NCBI GenBank assembly: GCA_934045075.1
Contig: OW203724.1
Location: forward strand, 22,225,721 to 22,289,720
Direction of reading: 5' to 3'
From: Yponomeuta sedellus
Taxonomy: Eukaryota > Arthropoda > Insecta > Lepidoptera > Yponomeutidae
Length of the DNA: 64,000 nucleotides
Shown: piece by piece, positions 1 to 11,836 of the stretch
Position numbering within the stretch: position 1 is the first letter of the stretch
Layout of the letters: each line of letters opens with the position of its first letter
Notes under the pieces: generated by a model
The model's database searches: none
What the model was told of the DNA's origin: nothing
What the model saw: the letters and a program-made list of their open reading frames with translations, nothing else
Made by a program: the position numbers and the translations under genes

Positions 1-58
1 ATACGCACCAGTCCGTGTTTTCCAGTGATTATAAAAGCCTTCGTCCAGGAATATACCA

Positions 59-207
59 GGGGCCTGCATCTGAATTGAGAATTTGACTAAGTAATGCCTA
101 CTTTAGTAACGTTCGACGTTCTGTCACACTCTTTTCTGAGAAATTCGAAGAGACGGCACTACAGTTAACTATATACTTGACGAAATTCTAAATTCAGAAA
201 CTGCCCC
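59..207. mobile_element. MITE with terminal inverted repeats, copy 1
   Basis: The ends are imperfect inverted repeats: GGGGCC followed by CTGAATTGAGAATT on the left, and AATTCAGAAACTGCCCC on the right. The middle contains TTTCTGAGAAATTCGAAGAGAC. wait-free comparison with 27811-27948 shows the same ends and the same centre, so this is a family of about 140-150 bp non-autonomous DNA elements. It has no coding capacity. This copy lies in an intron or upstream of the transporter exon at 597. Confidence 0.7.
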
Positions 208-596
208 TTATAATACAAATTGGTGGTAACTAAAGCTATAAAGTTTTGTTCTGCAATTCGGTCACGAATAAAGCCATAAAATGTCCTTCTGGCAGAAAAA
301 GTCATTCATTGTAAAACGAGGGTTTCAAAATATCGCTCCAGCCATCGCGAAACAAAAAGGACATTCGTCCGTGGCTAATTTTAAAAAGGAAATCGAGCCG
401 GGTGCGTTCTGAATATCAAATGAGTGGCTTTGTGGGTGCGCGGCGATGCGTTCCGGAGTGAATATTTCGCGCTGAGCTGTTTATTATCGCAGTTTCCGAG
501 CGCGGTAATGCGCGCGAGTGCGTTTCTCGCTTTTGCGCGTCATAGATTAAGACAGGTTCGCCATGCAGAAGTGACTGATGATTTTTCTTCCAACAG

Positions 597-773
597 GATA
601 ATTTAGCGAAAGCAATAACGGAATGGCGCGAGGTCTTCATCATGGGAGCGATGGTTCACTTTGTTGGTATCACGATATACGGAATCTTCGCTTCAGGCGA
701 GCTCCAGTCTTGGGCTGAGCCTCCGCCGCCTTATGAGCCGCCAAGGAAGTCCCTTGACAACGAGACTACTTTT
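597..773 (+). CDS. VGlut: Vesicular glutamate transporter-like (SLC17), penultimate coding exon with last membrane helix
   Basis: A polypyrimidine tract and CAACAG acceptor precede 597, and a TTT|GTAAGT donor follows 773. The 59 codons are open only in the phase starting with GAT. The peptide includes EWREVF, then a hydrophobic stretch (MGAMVHFVGITIYGIF) and ASGELQSWAEPPPPYEPP. The family knowledge used here is that SLC17 transporters, and vesicular glutamate transporters in particular, end their twelfth helix with an EW..VF...VH..G...Y..FASGE.Q.WAEP pattern. The protein would load glutamate into synaptic vesicles. Upstream exons lie left of the window. It could also be a close SLC17 paralogue, but the FASGE-WAEP ending favours VGLUT. 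The exon ends in phase 0 and joins 1079 without a shift. Confidence 0.8.
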
Positions 774-933
774 GTAAGTTGATAACAGTGTTCTTGCACT
801 AGAACACCGTTTGCTCCAATGCCACCTGATAGCACCAAAATATTTGTATTGTGCTTACTTATAATTATAACGTTGCTATTTCTTATAATCTGTTGTTTCC
901 TATATTGGTATTGTTGAACAATTTTTTTTACAG

Positions 934-963
934 TATAACAGTGATGCTATAATTTATGAGTGA
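934..963 (+). other. Possible alternative terminal exon of the SLC17 transporter
   Basis: A run of eight T residues and an ACAG acceptor end at 933. In the phase left by the exon ending at 773, the next nine codons read YNSDAIIYE and then TGA at 961-963. Use of this acceptor would give a short C-terminus instead of the proline-rich tail encoded at 1079-1285. The acceptor and in-phase stop are visible. Actual use is inference, and transcript data would be needed. Confidence 0.35.
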
Positions 964-1078
964 ACCTCCCCTTTTTGGGTGAAAGCCCAAACACGAAAAT
1001 GGAAAATAAAAGTAATAAATAATGTTATAAAACACAACATTGTTACCTTCGAAAGCTAACTCGCAAGTTTGCCTCCAG

Positions 1079-1285
1079 GTTGAACACCCGTCAGCGCCCC
1101 TGAAAGGTACAGAACCCCCAGCGTATGGTTCCATAGGTGCCCCGCCAAGGCCTCCTGTGCCCGCTTTAGCCCCTCAAGCCCACGTACCCAACAACCCATT
1201 CGTGGCTGGGGCAATCTACCAAGCGGAGCCAGTTCAACCTCCCGCCGCGCCGTACCACGACCTCACGGATGACGGGACGTATTGA
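1079..1285 (+). CDS. VGlut: SLC17/VGLUT-like transporter, last coding exon (proline-rich cytoplasmic tail)
   Basis: The exon follows a TTGCCTCCAG acceptor, begins in phase 0 and ends at TGA 1283-1285. It adds 68 residues rich in proline and alanine (APPRPPVPALAP, EPVQPPAAPYHDL) and ends DDGTY. Vesicular glutamate transporters carry a cytoplasmic C-terminus, in some members with polyproline motifs that bind SH3 proteins. Such binding is inference here. Base composition is clearly richer in G+C than the flanks. The stop is followed by long AT-rich sequence with many AATAAA hexamers, the first near 1644. Confidence 0.75.
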   Translation, partial: VEHPSAPLKGTEPPAYGSIGAPPRPPVPALAPQAHVPNNPFVAGAIYQAEPVQPPAAPYHDLTDDGTY

Positions 1286-2964
1286 GTGTCGAGTCTTGAA
1301 GTAGCTGTTTGTTCTATGGACGTTCTTTTTGTGAGCAGGGTGGGATGCGAAAACTTCGTAGTTCAAAGTAAGTTGTTTCATTGATTTTAAGAATAGAACC
1401 ACATGCTTTTTTTATTTTACAATCACTGCGTTAGAAGTAATACATACCTGGCCAGTATATTATGTTTTACTGCAAGGCATAGGCCCTGTCACGAGGAAAA
1501 AGCAAAGATGTCTTAAAATACCGCTAGTAGGTACTTACATCGATTTGCTGTTTCTAGGCAAGTCTGTGAACTCAGACACTACAGTTTTCCGCAAGATATA
1601 AACAGCCTTGACCGTGGTAAACATTAATAATGGAAGTTTCATCAATAAATTATTTATTTCTTTATTTTTATTATTGATCTAAGCCGTTTCGAGTCAGAAG
1701 ATTTATGTAGTTAATTTATGTTTTTTAACAGATGTAGAATTTTTTAGAAGTGTACATGCTTATACTAGATTGTTTATTGTATTGGCTTATACATTTTTAG
1801 GCAAGCGAAGGTACTTCTTAATAGGAGTATAATCATGTAGGTACCTACTAAAGGTTATTATATTTTTGATAGACATTCCGTATTGAGCACTAAGTATTTT
1901 GTCTTTCGTATTCCACCTTGAAATTAAACTATATCTACACTATTAAGTTTTCATAGTCTAAAAAAATAGGCAATAATTTGTTTTGTTGCAAGCAATCAGA
2001 AGTGAAAAGGCAGTTTTATGTTTGCTAGTTTTCGCAAACACTTTTCTTGCCATATCCGAGATACATTGTAAATGGTGTTAGTTATTAAGTATTCGATGGC
2101 GTTAAACAAAAATAGATAGATAGGTGAAATTGTTGTTCTCTTTGATATAAAGTATAGGTAACAAAATCCCCATAAAAATTCGAAAATGAGGTGGTATTTT
2201 CAGCATTTGACATATTTTAGTACAGAGAAAAAGTCACAGACGCTGTTTCATATATTTCCATAGAACAGTTTTTTTATATTTCCATACTACGGAAAGGTTA
2301 ATATTTTTTGTGATTATCAAGTTTTCTCCGCAGTAAAAGTTAGTCGTATTAACGCTCCCTTCGTTTTCCGATTTCTATGTGTATTTTCCCACACCTGTAT
2401 TAAGGTAATTTGTATCGAATGTCATATCTTCATGTTTGTATTATGTTTTGTTTTAAACATATTTTTTTATCGTAAAATCTTGACTTCATCGTTGCATCGT
2501 CTAATTTCTAAAAAAATCTGAGAAAAGTTATGTACGTGACTAATTTAAATTAATTTGCTGTGATAGATTTGTGTTACCGCGTCACTTTGTAAATAAATTT
2601 CATGGGCATATCAATAATATTTTAGCACGTTTGTTAATTATATTTTGTTATCGTTTTTATAAATAATTGTCTAGTGATTGGCTGTCGTTGCTTATTTATA
2701 AATTTATGTAAAAAAAAAACAGAAATAGTATTGATCTCTACAAAAACTACATTTTGCTAATATTGACCTCATTTCTAAAGAAAAACTGTTGTATCATATT
2801 TATAAAACATAAAAATATTATATTCTGACTTTACGTAAAAGACGCATTGTACGGCGTATGTTTCTGAAAAATGTGTAAAATAATATAACGTAGATTTAGA
2901 AAAAAATGTACTTTATCAAGGGAAGATCATGTAATCACTATCGTTAATCATTAATTTCAAAATA
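1286..2964 (+). other. Transporter 3' UTR and downstream AT-rich sequence
   Basis: No exon-like or recognisable repeat sequence is seen. AATAAA hexamers occur near 1644 and repeatedly afterwards, so the UTR end cannot be fixed from sequence. Confidence 0.5.
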
Positions 2965-3462
2965 CAGGGTGTTTTATAGGCAAGGTTACTTGGAAACTAT
3001 TGGGCCCCGTAACCTCACTATTAAGTCACACAGTTCTTGAGGCACGATCGTTTCTGATTATTTTGCGAACTCTGTAAAGAATTTGCCCCGGTAAAAATTT
3101 TCTTTAACAGATAGCAACTGATCAAAATCGGTTTTATGTCATCCCGAAAGGTATTTGCGTTATATATTTCACTATTTCTGTCACCATTACAAACGAAGGT
3201 GCAAAATGTACACCAAAAAATACTGGCTGCTCTTAAATTTTCGCCGTTATTGCGGAAAACAATTAAATTTTCAGTAATAATTTTTACTATATTTTGAATA
3301 AAACCAATTACAGCTAAAACGCTACATTTATAAAAAAAAACATTAATATTTTATAAGTAAACTGTGAGACTTGGTATTTAGATAAACAGAACTGAATAGT
3401 TTCCTACATAGACTACACCTGTTCAAAATTACCTTCTGAACCTACATCTACCGAACACCCTG
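2965..3462. mobile_element. Non-autonomous DNA element with short CAGGGTGTT inverted ends
   Basis: The segment starts CAGGGTGTT and ends AACACCCTG, both flanked by AATA, which may be a target duplication. The inside is AT-rich and non-coding. The short ends resemble those of the element at 4359-4684 (CAGGGTGTCTC), suggesting related transposase specificity. Confidence 0.5.
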
Positions 3463-4358
3463 AATATATTTTATTTTGTCATTTATCCACTAGCTAGTTT
3501 ACAGTATATTTGATCGTGAGCATTTACGATATGAAACCTTTGTAGATATAATAAATTTCATGTTAGGAAATGTAATGACCCCTTATTGAATCTAAATACA
3601 TGTATTTATTTAATAAATTACGTAAATATTTATTAAAACTCACTCTATTCTTATCTTAAACATCGTTTAAATTAAGAAACTTTTACATACATCTTAACAT
3701 TATTTGATGATTTATGTCATAGGAAAAGGATGCGTCGTAACATTGTAATTTAGATAATTGAAAAACAGTATAAGTACGTATGAATTAGTAGCTTGAATTA
3801 TAAAGAAAATATAAAATATTAGAAGTAAGCAATACCGCATTGTATAGGTGTGATAATACGTAGATGATGGCATAAAATATAAATTTTATATAGGGGTATG
3901 TAACCTATGAATGGTTTATATAATGATATCATATAAATAATATATATAACGTGTAAACAGTACTCCTTATTATTAAAATAATACGCACATACATAGATTT
4001 ATTGTACTATAAATCACGTAATTATATTAATCGATATATATAATAATGGTATCTAAAATTTATTTGTCCATAAATAATATCGTGTAAGTAGCTTCTTTGC
4101 GATGAAAGTCATAGTAATTATATTAAATATATTATAGTATAATAACAACAACACAAATAAAATGTTAAAAAGAAGTGAAGCTCATATTAAATACCAAATA
4201 AAATTATAAGTAAGTACTTATTATATTTGTTTATTAGTTTTTACATGCACGTTTAAAGGCACTGCATTTTCGTGTGTTCATGGCACTGTAGTTTTTAGCG
4301 TCAAAAATTGGTTAGTTTTAATTAAAATACTATTATAGGATTTGTTAACCCACTTATA
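3463..4358. other. AT-rich sequence, nothing recognised
   Basis: There are only short AT-rich runs and chance stop-rich frames. No repeats or exon signals could be supported. Confidence 0.5.
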
Positions 4359-4684
4359 CAGGGTGTCTCATTCAAATCGGTCAGTGTGGGGAAGTCTTAA
4401 ACTATAAGACATACGAAGATCTGTTCTGAGGAACCATGTCATCGATTTTAATAACAAGAAAAACTGCATTCATACATTTTAAAAAACATCTGTACTCCGT
4501 TCGGGAATCGAACCCGGTGGTTTTGAAAAAAAAAAACTTCTATTAATCAAACAAACACTAACAATCAATTGAAAAGCCCACTTAAAATAAGTATGTAGAT
4601 ACTTATTGGTTCCTCAGAACAGATCTTCGTATGTCTTATAGTTTCTGACTTTCCCATACTGACCGATTTGAATGAGACACCCTG
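4359..4684. mobile_element. MITE with ~80-bp inverted ends and an internal tRNA B-box-like segment
   Basis: The left arm (CAGGGTGTCTCATTCAAATC and onward to about 4438) is repeated inverted at the right end (4608-4684), including AGATCTGTTCTGAGGAACCA. The arms differ slightly near AGTCTTAAACTATAAG. The centre (about 4497-4522) read on the - strand has CCACCGGGTTCGATTCCC, a pol III B-box-like motif as in a tRNA T arm. A TA dinucleotide flanks both ends. There is no ORF. Confidence 0.8.
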
Positions 4685-5297
4685 TACACTATTTAAAATA
4701 ATTATTTGCACTTTTGCCAAAAATGCATGTTAATGCACTTTAATATATTGTTATTAGTTAGTTATTGCTTCTTCGTCTCCAATTTTTCTAATAACAGCTA
4801 AGTATAAAAGAAAAAAGCATATACTAGGTATATATTATGATATCTTTGATATATATCTTTTATATATACCTTTATCTTGGAAGACTCAAGAGTGGTATTT
4901 TGATGTCTGACAATATTGTAACTGATAATAAATTTTTAATTTTATGACAATAAGGAACAAGCCTCTGTCACACTTGTTGAAATTGCACATACTAGATACT
5001 AAGAACCTGTATGACAATATTGATGTACTTTATATTTGTACGACTATGTTACTTATTATTATAATTTTCATCCTTTTAATTTAAACGTTGTACAAATCAA
5101 TGCGTAAAGGCTCGATATCCGATGAATTTAAATTTTACTAAACTGTATTTTACTAGTCTGTTTAAAGTTTGCTTTATTATTTTCTATTATAATTTTATTC
5201 GCTATCAACATTTTATTTACAGAACTCGCACTTATGAAGGTTATTAAACCTTATATTATTGTAACATATTTTAAACTTTCGCGACTTGTACACATAG

Positions 5298-5540
5298 TTA
5301 GAATATTTTCGGGGCTTAATCGCGTAGTAATTTATTGCTATTTTACTTCGACGTTTCGACGACGCTTCAGTCATCGTGGTCACGAGAAGACTGATGGCTG
5401 GCACCCGTTCGCATCTTCGGCTGATGAGGTTTCAGACTATCCTCAATCAGTTATCAAAGCACTATTAGGGTTGCGACACACTACACTGAGAATGTAGTTA
5501 ATGTAAATTACTACGCGATTAAGCCCCGAAAATATTCTAA
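5298..5540. mobile_element. Foldback MITE of the CGACGTTTCG family, copy 1
   Basis: The 37-bp terminal inverted repeats start TTAGAATATTTTCGGGGCTT. Just inside the left arm is CGACGTTTCGACGACG followed by TCATCGTGGTC, a core shared with 14935-15141 and in part with 17610-17680. The flanks carry about 45-bp imperfect direct repeats (near 5190 and 5547). It is non-coding. Confidence 0.7.
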
Positions 5541-5965
5541 TTATTATAATTTTATTTGCTATGAACATTTAGTTTACATAACTCGTAGTACATAGACAAT
5601 AAAAATTAGTAGCAGCTCATAGGACGTCCAATGTCCGTGCATAGTGTTAACTTTACGAAAATGTGGTGACTTTGCTACACGAATATAGATTTCGGATTAT
5701 AATGTTATTGGACATGGGTGAGAATTATCATAACGATCATGCAATACATTGTTATTATTGTAATATGATGTCAGTGCGCAGTTCCGGAAATAGGCTGCTT
5801 AGAGTTTGCGATACAATTTACAACTTTGAAAATATTTTTTAGATGTTTTTTACGGGTTTTCTGCCCTGGAGTGACGCGTATATGCTTAGTACCACGTGTG
5901 TTAGTAGAATGCATAATCTTCTATGTATTACAATGATTTACTGAAGGCTCTGTCTTTGATTGAAT

Positions 5966-6773
5966 TGTGGCGAGCACATGTCAACTCTGCACGCGCACTA
6001 CAAACTCCAACATTCCTGCATCGCGCAATCAAAGTGTTTCAATGACATAACATAAATATAACGTCCGACTAACAATAGTTGGACCGGCCGTCCCCAGGCA
6101 TACGATCTGCCTGGCGGGAAATTTCCCTTTATAGTGGAGGAGCACGATCACCCGCTCTTCCCTATAGTGGTGACCCCTGACAGAACATTGTCAACCTTCC
6201 TTCGCTTTCGCAGCACTCCACATACATTAGTTTCATAGCAAGGCCAGCATTCTTCCCTCTCACTTCATCAGTTCCACTACAGTCAACGCACCGTCTACTG
6301 GGACTGATGGTGATCTTCCCCCAACCCCTCGGCACAGCAGCCACACAGCAACAGCACACGTTGCCAGTGGTACAGCAGCCTTCACCGGTTCCTACCACAT
6401 GCGCGGTCTCGATGGTACTGTCGCCGGTGAAGTGACTGTTAGCCGCCGAACACCCTCAACCGCTAGTCGACTCACTGACTCAGCGTCACCTGGCACTTGC
6501 AGGCTTTAGAGCACAGACTTCGATTCCTATCAGACCTAGCCATGTGTAGCTACGGTCTTGAAGGGGAGTGATGTGGCGAGCACATGTCAACTCTGCGCGC
6601 GCACTACAAACTCCAACATTCCTGCATCGCGCAATCAAAGCGTTTCAATGACATAACATAAATATAATGTCCGACTAACAATAGTTGGACCGGCCGTCCC
6701 CAGGCATACGATCTGCCTGGCGGGAAATTTCCCTTTATAGTGGAAGAGCACGATCACCCGCTCTTCCCTATAG
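5966..6773 (+). mobile_element. TRIM-like small LTR retroelement (202-bp LTRs)
   Basis: Direct repeats at 5966-6167 and 6572-6773 start TGTGGCGAGCACATG, end CTCTTCCCTATAG and differ at about four sites. Directly after the first LTR is TGGTGACCCC, placed as a primer-binding site. Directly before the second is a purine-rich GAAGGGGAGTGA, placed as a polypurine tract. The ~404-bp interior has no gag or pol. These landmarks fit a terminal-repeat retrotransposon in miniature, mobilised by a related autonomous element. No clear target duplication was found, and the LTR end is not CA, so the exact borders are slightly uncertain. Confidence 0.75.
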
Positions 6774-9355
6774 AGTGTTTGAAGATTTCATGTTGTAATA
6801 TGGTTAACAGATTTCTGTTGCTGCAAGAAATGTTTTTTTTCTTTTTGATAGAGGGAGTAAAAAAGGACATAGAACAAGAGTGGTTGCCAATCGCAAACTC
6901 TAATAGGGGTATCTGGGGAATTGCGCATTTTACAGGTGACTCCGTAATTTTAGAATATTTTATTTTAGCATGCTGATTCTGTATTTATAGAAAAATTCTA
7001 TTCACACGCACAATGTTCATAAAAAAAACAAATCTCTTAGAAGTGATCAATTTGACGAATTAAATTTATGACTGTTCGGCCACTTTGTGTATAGGAATAG
7101 ATTAGTCATTGCTTATAAATACAGCAATGAGTTGTTTTTATAGATTCTCTACGCTGTCAATTCTATGTTTTAATAAAATAATAGTAAAGTTCAAATGACG
7201 AACCACTGTTTGTATAAAATATTTTGTCGCGTGTCATTGTTTTGTAATAGATGTACAATAATTGTTCTATTTTCTCCTGATCATCTGTCTCGTTGTTAAT
7301 TTTGTAGTGTTTATTTCTAATAATACCTAATTGTTAAAAATAAACCTTCTTAAGGAGTAGTTTCTTCTTTTGGACTAAACATTAAAATGATAATTTTCAC
7401 AATGTCCAAAAATATGGCGGAAAGGGTAATGATCCCCCAAGCAATTGTTAAACGTGCACTCTAGGATATTCTACGCTAAGATGATAAAAAAGTTATGTAA
7501 CAATTACATGGTGTAAGATTACTTATATATTCATAATATTTATTACACATAACAATTTGGTAGTTTCATAGGTACTCGCCTAGTTACATAAGAGCTAGTA
7601 ACGGGAGTTACGTGCAATATAATTGAATGTTAGCTACAAGACATAAAAAAATGTGTATTTTACGTTAAAAAAAATATTTCATTTATGGCAATAATTTTTA
7701 AATTATAATGACAATAATTTCGTTAAAATGGGGTGATCTCACTCTAGAAGGCTGTGTCGACAATAATAAAAGCTTTCGTGTAAGGCGGTAAGTAGTTCGT
7801 AAGTTAAAGTTAAAGGAGAACATAAGTGTAAGAACCTTATTATAATATCAAATACATTATAGGTATTATATTTTTGATTCATGTAAACTTAAGGAAAGCA
7901 TAAACATAGAATAAGAATTTTAACATGTTTTTCTTTAACACACGTAACATTCATTCATCTTAATGTTAATTTGATACAAACCACCTATATTTTTCGTAGT
8001 ACTACAGAGTCAAAATATATTAATTTAGGATAAAATATATACGATATGATAAATGTGCAGTAGTAGATTTAATGGGTTTTACACGCAGGAGATTTTTCAA
8101 ATTAGAATAACACACAGAATGGGCTACGTTATAAAAGAACATATTAAAATGTATTGCCAGTTTTTGTAATCAAAAATACTTTTGGAAATTCTCCTGTGGG
8201 CATAGCTATAGATTTGTAAGGTATTTAATTCACAAGGCACTGATTTGTCAATTACTGATTAGATTCATGTTTAAGGATTGCTTTATACGTCATGAAAGCT
8301 CCTTTACATAACTTTTGTGCAGCTTCTGAAAGATCACAGTTTTTTTAGAATTTTTTATTACATTATTTTCGCATGCACGCTTCGTTTTGTACAGAATGCA
8401 CCAAATGTTGTTTATTATCAAACGCCCGCAAATATTATTATTATGGGCTTGTCATGTCCATTTTATCTTACAGTAACTGTGATTAAACTAGCAACTTCAT
8501 TTTGTATTACATAGATACATCAAGAATATTTCCCGAAGGCCTAAGGAGGACAAAATATTGAGTAGATACATTTTTATAATAGCTGAGTAATGAAATTGTA
8601 TTCTAAGTAGTTATTATTATACTCTTCACTGAAAATCATTAATTCGAAAAATCATAACAAAAAATTTGCTCCAAGGCTGAACTTATCTCTATAAGAGATC
8701 TCTTTCAGCGAAGCTTAGCATAAGAGACATATTTATAACTTCTGTAGTTATAATAAGTAATAGTAACATAACATATTTACATAGACATATATACTTATAC
8801 GAACATAAACCTAAAGTTAGACAGATAATGCACTTTTGATTTCTGATGTGATGACACATGATGTGAAAGGGCTTTCTTTTCTCCTGAATATAGTACTCAG
8901 TCAAAATGTAAATAATTTATTGTTTAACAATAATAAAATGAGTTCGTACCTACATATTACAAACTATTGCTAATAAATAATCTAGATAATTCGCTGAATA
9001 ATGATGAGTCGATAAATTACAAAGAATGTGATATACAATAATTGCTTACTGATTCGGAATAAATCGGGTCGATAGCGTCATGCTTCTGTTAGGTATTTTT
9101 AGCCGACTTTAAAAAGGCAAAGATACTCAATTCGCTTGCTATGTGTTAACCCTTAATAAGGCATGGGTACTATGATTTTTTTGGACTGATTGGTTTTGGA
9201 CTCTATTTCAAGGTGATAAAGATCAATTTAACGTGGGAATTATTTTCCCCTTGCCGACTTAAGTATGTTCACAATAACTTTTAGTTCTTTGCCGATTTGA
9301 ATAGTTCTAGATTTAAATAAAACCTACCGGTTAGTCCCGTTGGGGTAGACTAGTT
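6774..9355. other. AT-rich intergenic sequence, nothing recognised
   Basis: No exon, repeat pair or RNA gene could be supported. The reading frames present are short, AT-driven and without homology. Confidence 0.5.
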
Positions 9356-9512
9356 CTAGAGTGGAGACCGCGCATCGGCAGAAGTATTGCAGGACGCCCT
9401 TTGATCAGGTGGCGCGAAGACATTCGCAATGGGATGGGCAGTGACTGGAAGAGAGGCCCTTGTGGTGAGTCCAGTAGTGGACTAACACTGGCTGATTATG
9501 ATGATGATAGTA
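9356..9512 (+). mobile_element. LINE 3'-end fragment (RT C-terminus remnant)
   Basis: Translation gives WRPRIGRSIAGRP, then RW, ED and DWKRG, followed by GGACTAACACTGGCTG and a GAT-repeat tail. The W.PR.GRR..GRP..RW.DD pattern is the usual C-terminal end of insect non-LTR reverse transcriptase ORFs, whose elements end in short microsatellite tails. It is a decayed 5'-truncated copy. Confidence 0.65.
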
Positions 9513-11377
9513 CCATTCTTTTCCGACCCTAAGCACACAACTGCTATGCTCAACTGGATGTGCCGTGGGCACTTTTGTTTCCCGTCAGCTAAATTTTGTG
9601 CTGGTAAAGATCTTTGGCAGGTCTTTGGAGATAGAGAAAGAAAATATTGAACGTATACAATTTGTTTACTATGAAGCAGAAGTTTTATAAGAAGCAAAAT
9701 ATTACAATTTATAGTTTGGTTTTAATAAAAGTAAATGAAAGGATTTTATTAAATGTGATGTCAAGGTGACCTCAGTCCCAGGGCAATTCGTTGACGATAT
9801 TATGAGAAATGGTAAAATAAACATTTGAATGCATAATGTTCAGAATTAATTCTTAAATTAGTCTGTACAGTTCAGCTAATAAACAGTTTGAGTATCCTAT
9901 TGCTGTAGTTTCAAAAATTTAAGTTTTCAAATACATAAAATAATTGTTATAATTAAAAATCTTTGAAAATACATAATTCGTGTTGTAGTTGTATCTTTTG
10001 AAGTTGGCGGTGTCTACATATATTACTACAAACTATTCTACATATAGGTACAATCATATTCTACTACAAATCTATATCTTTTTGTTTTCAACATTTTGGC
10101 GTCTGTTTTGATTTACTTTTATAAAATATATTAAAATTGCTAGACATAAGCACGTACTTTATAGAGTAATGATGACATATTATGCATAGTTACTAAGAAT
10201 TTAAAATACTTGTTTAATAGAGAATTGTGCTTTGAATTATTCTTCCTGCTGTTGTTGGTGTTCAGGTATTGTCAGATTCATATTAATTTATTGCACTATC
10301 ATTGTGTCAGTGCAGTGTCGTTTTGTAATTTTAAGTATATTAAATGACACTTCATTATATTTCACCTAGCAGGTAGTAATTTTCGAAGGTCCAGGTTACC
10401 TAAAGCATCAAAATTGTCTTCTATCCTGAGAGTGTCGATTGGTTTTTATGAATAGTAATTAGCACATAAATTAACGTTTCAATATTTTTGTGTAGTTTCT
10501 GTTGCAATTCAATCTAAAACAGCAGATATTGGAAGCTTCGGTAGCGCGTCGGTTGAACGGCTGCCTCATATTATAGTCTTGGGCAAATACCAATTACTTT
10601 GTTTTCTATGTTACGTACATCTGTGACATAATAATGACAAAATCACTCGTTAAGTATTAAAGAAAACATCGTATCCGGAATATTGCGGAAATTTCACGTA
10701 CATGGCATGTATTTTTTATTCAGATCAAATTTCAAAGACATCTTTTATTCAAGCGAAATGTACATGCCCCATCTCCCCTTTTTTAGGAAGACAGAACTAT
10801 GGTACCCCTGGTATAATTAGATTATTAGTGCAATTATTCTTAACGTTAATAGAAAGAAAAAACACAGAAATTTGATAATACATCAAACTTATTCGTCTTG
10901 ATGTTAATTGTAAAAATATTGATAACATTAGTAATATATAATCTGTAGAACTGTTAGTATTTAACTAACTTGTAATGATTTTGAATATTTATTTAATAAA
11001 TAACGATGATTATAATGCTCAGAAAATCAACGACTATTTTGGATTTTATAGAAATATGTTTTGTTAGTCCGTTTAGTTAACCGATCTAAATTGAAATGTT
11101 TAAAAAAGTCTTAAATGTTTAACGGTTTCTCTAGATAAATGTAAGCTGTGTTGTATATTTTCATGATAACATTATCTTCCCTGAATAAATGTTTAAATAT
11201 TTCAGATATGTAAAGTTTTATTTATTAATTAAGCATCCCAAAAAGCAAATACAAAGAGTTAAAACACACCAAAGCGGTGAAGATGGCATTATATACAAAA
11301 CAAGGGAAAAAACTGCCGTAAATGACGTAAGATAGAAGTAAATGAAAAACAAAGTCATTAGGTACGATGATGATTAA
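9513..11377. other. AT-rich intergenic sequence, nothing recognised
   Basis: No repeat pair or exon signal could be supported here. Confidence 0.5.
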
Positions 11378-11512
11378 ACCCTATGTACGTCTCCACTGCT
11401 AGGGAACGGGTCTCTTCCTGCATCGCAGGAAGGTTAGGTCATACTCCACCACGAGGGCCAAGATCAGGTTGGTGGAGGATTGTAAGACAGTGGTGGAACC
11501 TTAATGTCAGAA
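11378..11512 (-). mobile_element. 5S-SINE family, body/tail fragment
   Basis: The segment matches, in reverse, the 3' body of the copy at 16839-17187 (CACCACGAGGGCCAAG, CTTCCTGCATCGCAGGAAGG). The 5S-like head is absent. It lies next to the tRNA-derived SINE at 11578. Confidence 0.75.
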
Positions 11513-11577
11513 GTTATCAAGACACTCATAAGATCTGTCATATCATATGTAGGTATATAGGTATATAATGATCTGTC

Positions 11578-11828
11578 GGGGCTGTAAGTAATGCAATCTG
11601 CTTCAGCCAGATGTCGCTGCCTGTACGTAATACAGAGAATAGTGTAAAGAGGTTTGAAATTTCACTGATGCCGGTGAGTCACCCATTAGCTCAGTTGGAT
11701 AGAGCACTGGCACGGATAGCCAGAGGTCGCGGGTTCGAATCCCGGCATGGGTGGATTTTTTAGCCTCTAAATAGGTTTTTAAAGTTGTCCTTAGCGCGGG
11801 TTAGTGCATTAAACATAAAAATAGTATA
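11578..11828 (+). mobile_element. tRNA-derived SINE, full copy with target duplication
   Basis: A tRNA-like core (about 11682-11753) has the D-arm/A-box ATTAGCTCAGTTGG, an anticodon-type stem CTGGC/GCCAG and the B-box GGGTTCGAATCCCGGC. It most resembles tRNA-Ile. The 5' leader reads GGGGCTGTAAGTAATGC and the 3' part TTAGCCTCTAAATAGGTTTT, then TAGTGCATTAAA. GATCTGTC at 11570-11577 is repeated at 11829-11836, an 8-bp target duplication. This copy defines the family found many times in the window. Confidence 0.85.
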
Positions 11829-11836
11829 GATCTGTC

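Noticed and set aside
5966..6773. Simple segmental duplication
   Set aside because: The TG start, primer-site-like sequence directly after copy one and purine tract directly before copy two fit LTR structure better.
11682..11753. Functional tRNA gene
   Set aside because: The tRNA-like sequence has A and B boxes but an abnormal anticodon loop (ACGGATA) and is embedded in a repeated SINE with leader, tail and target duplication. The same applies at 30220, 32090, 39960, 40560 and 59640.
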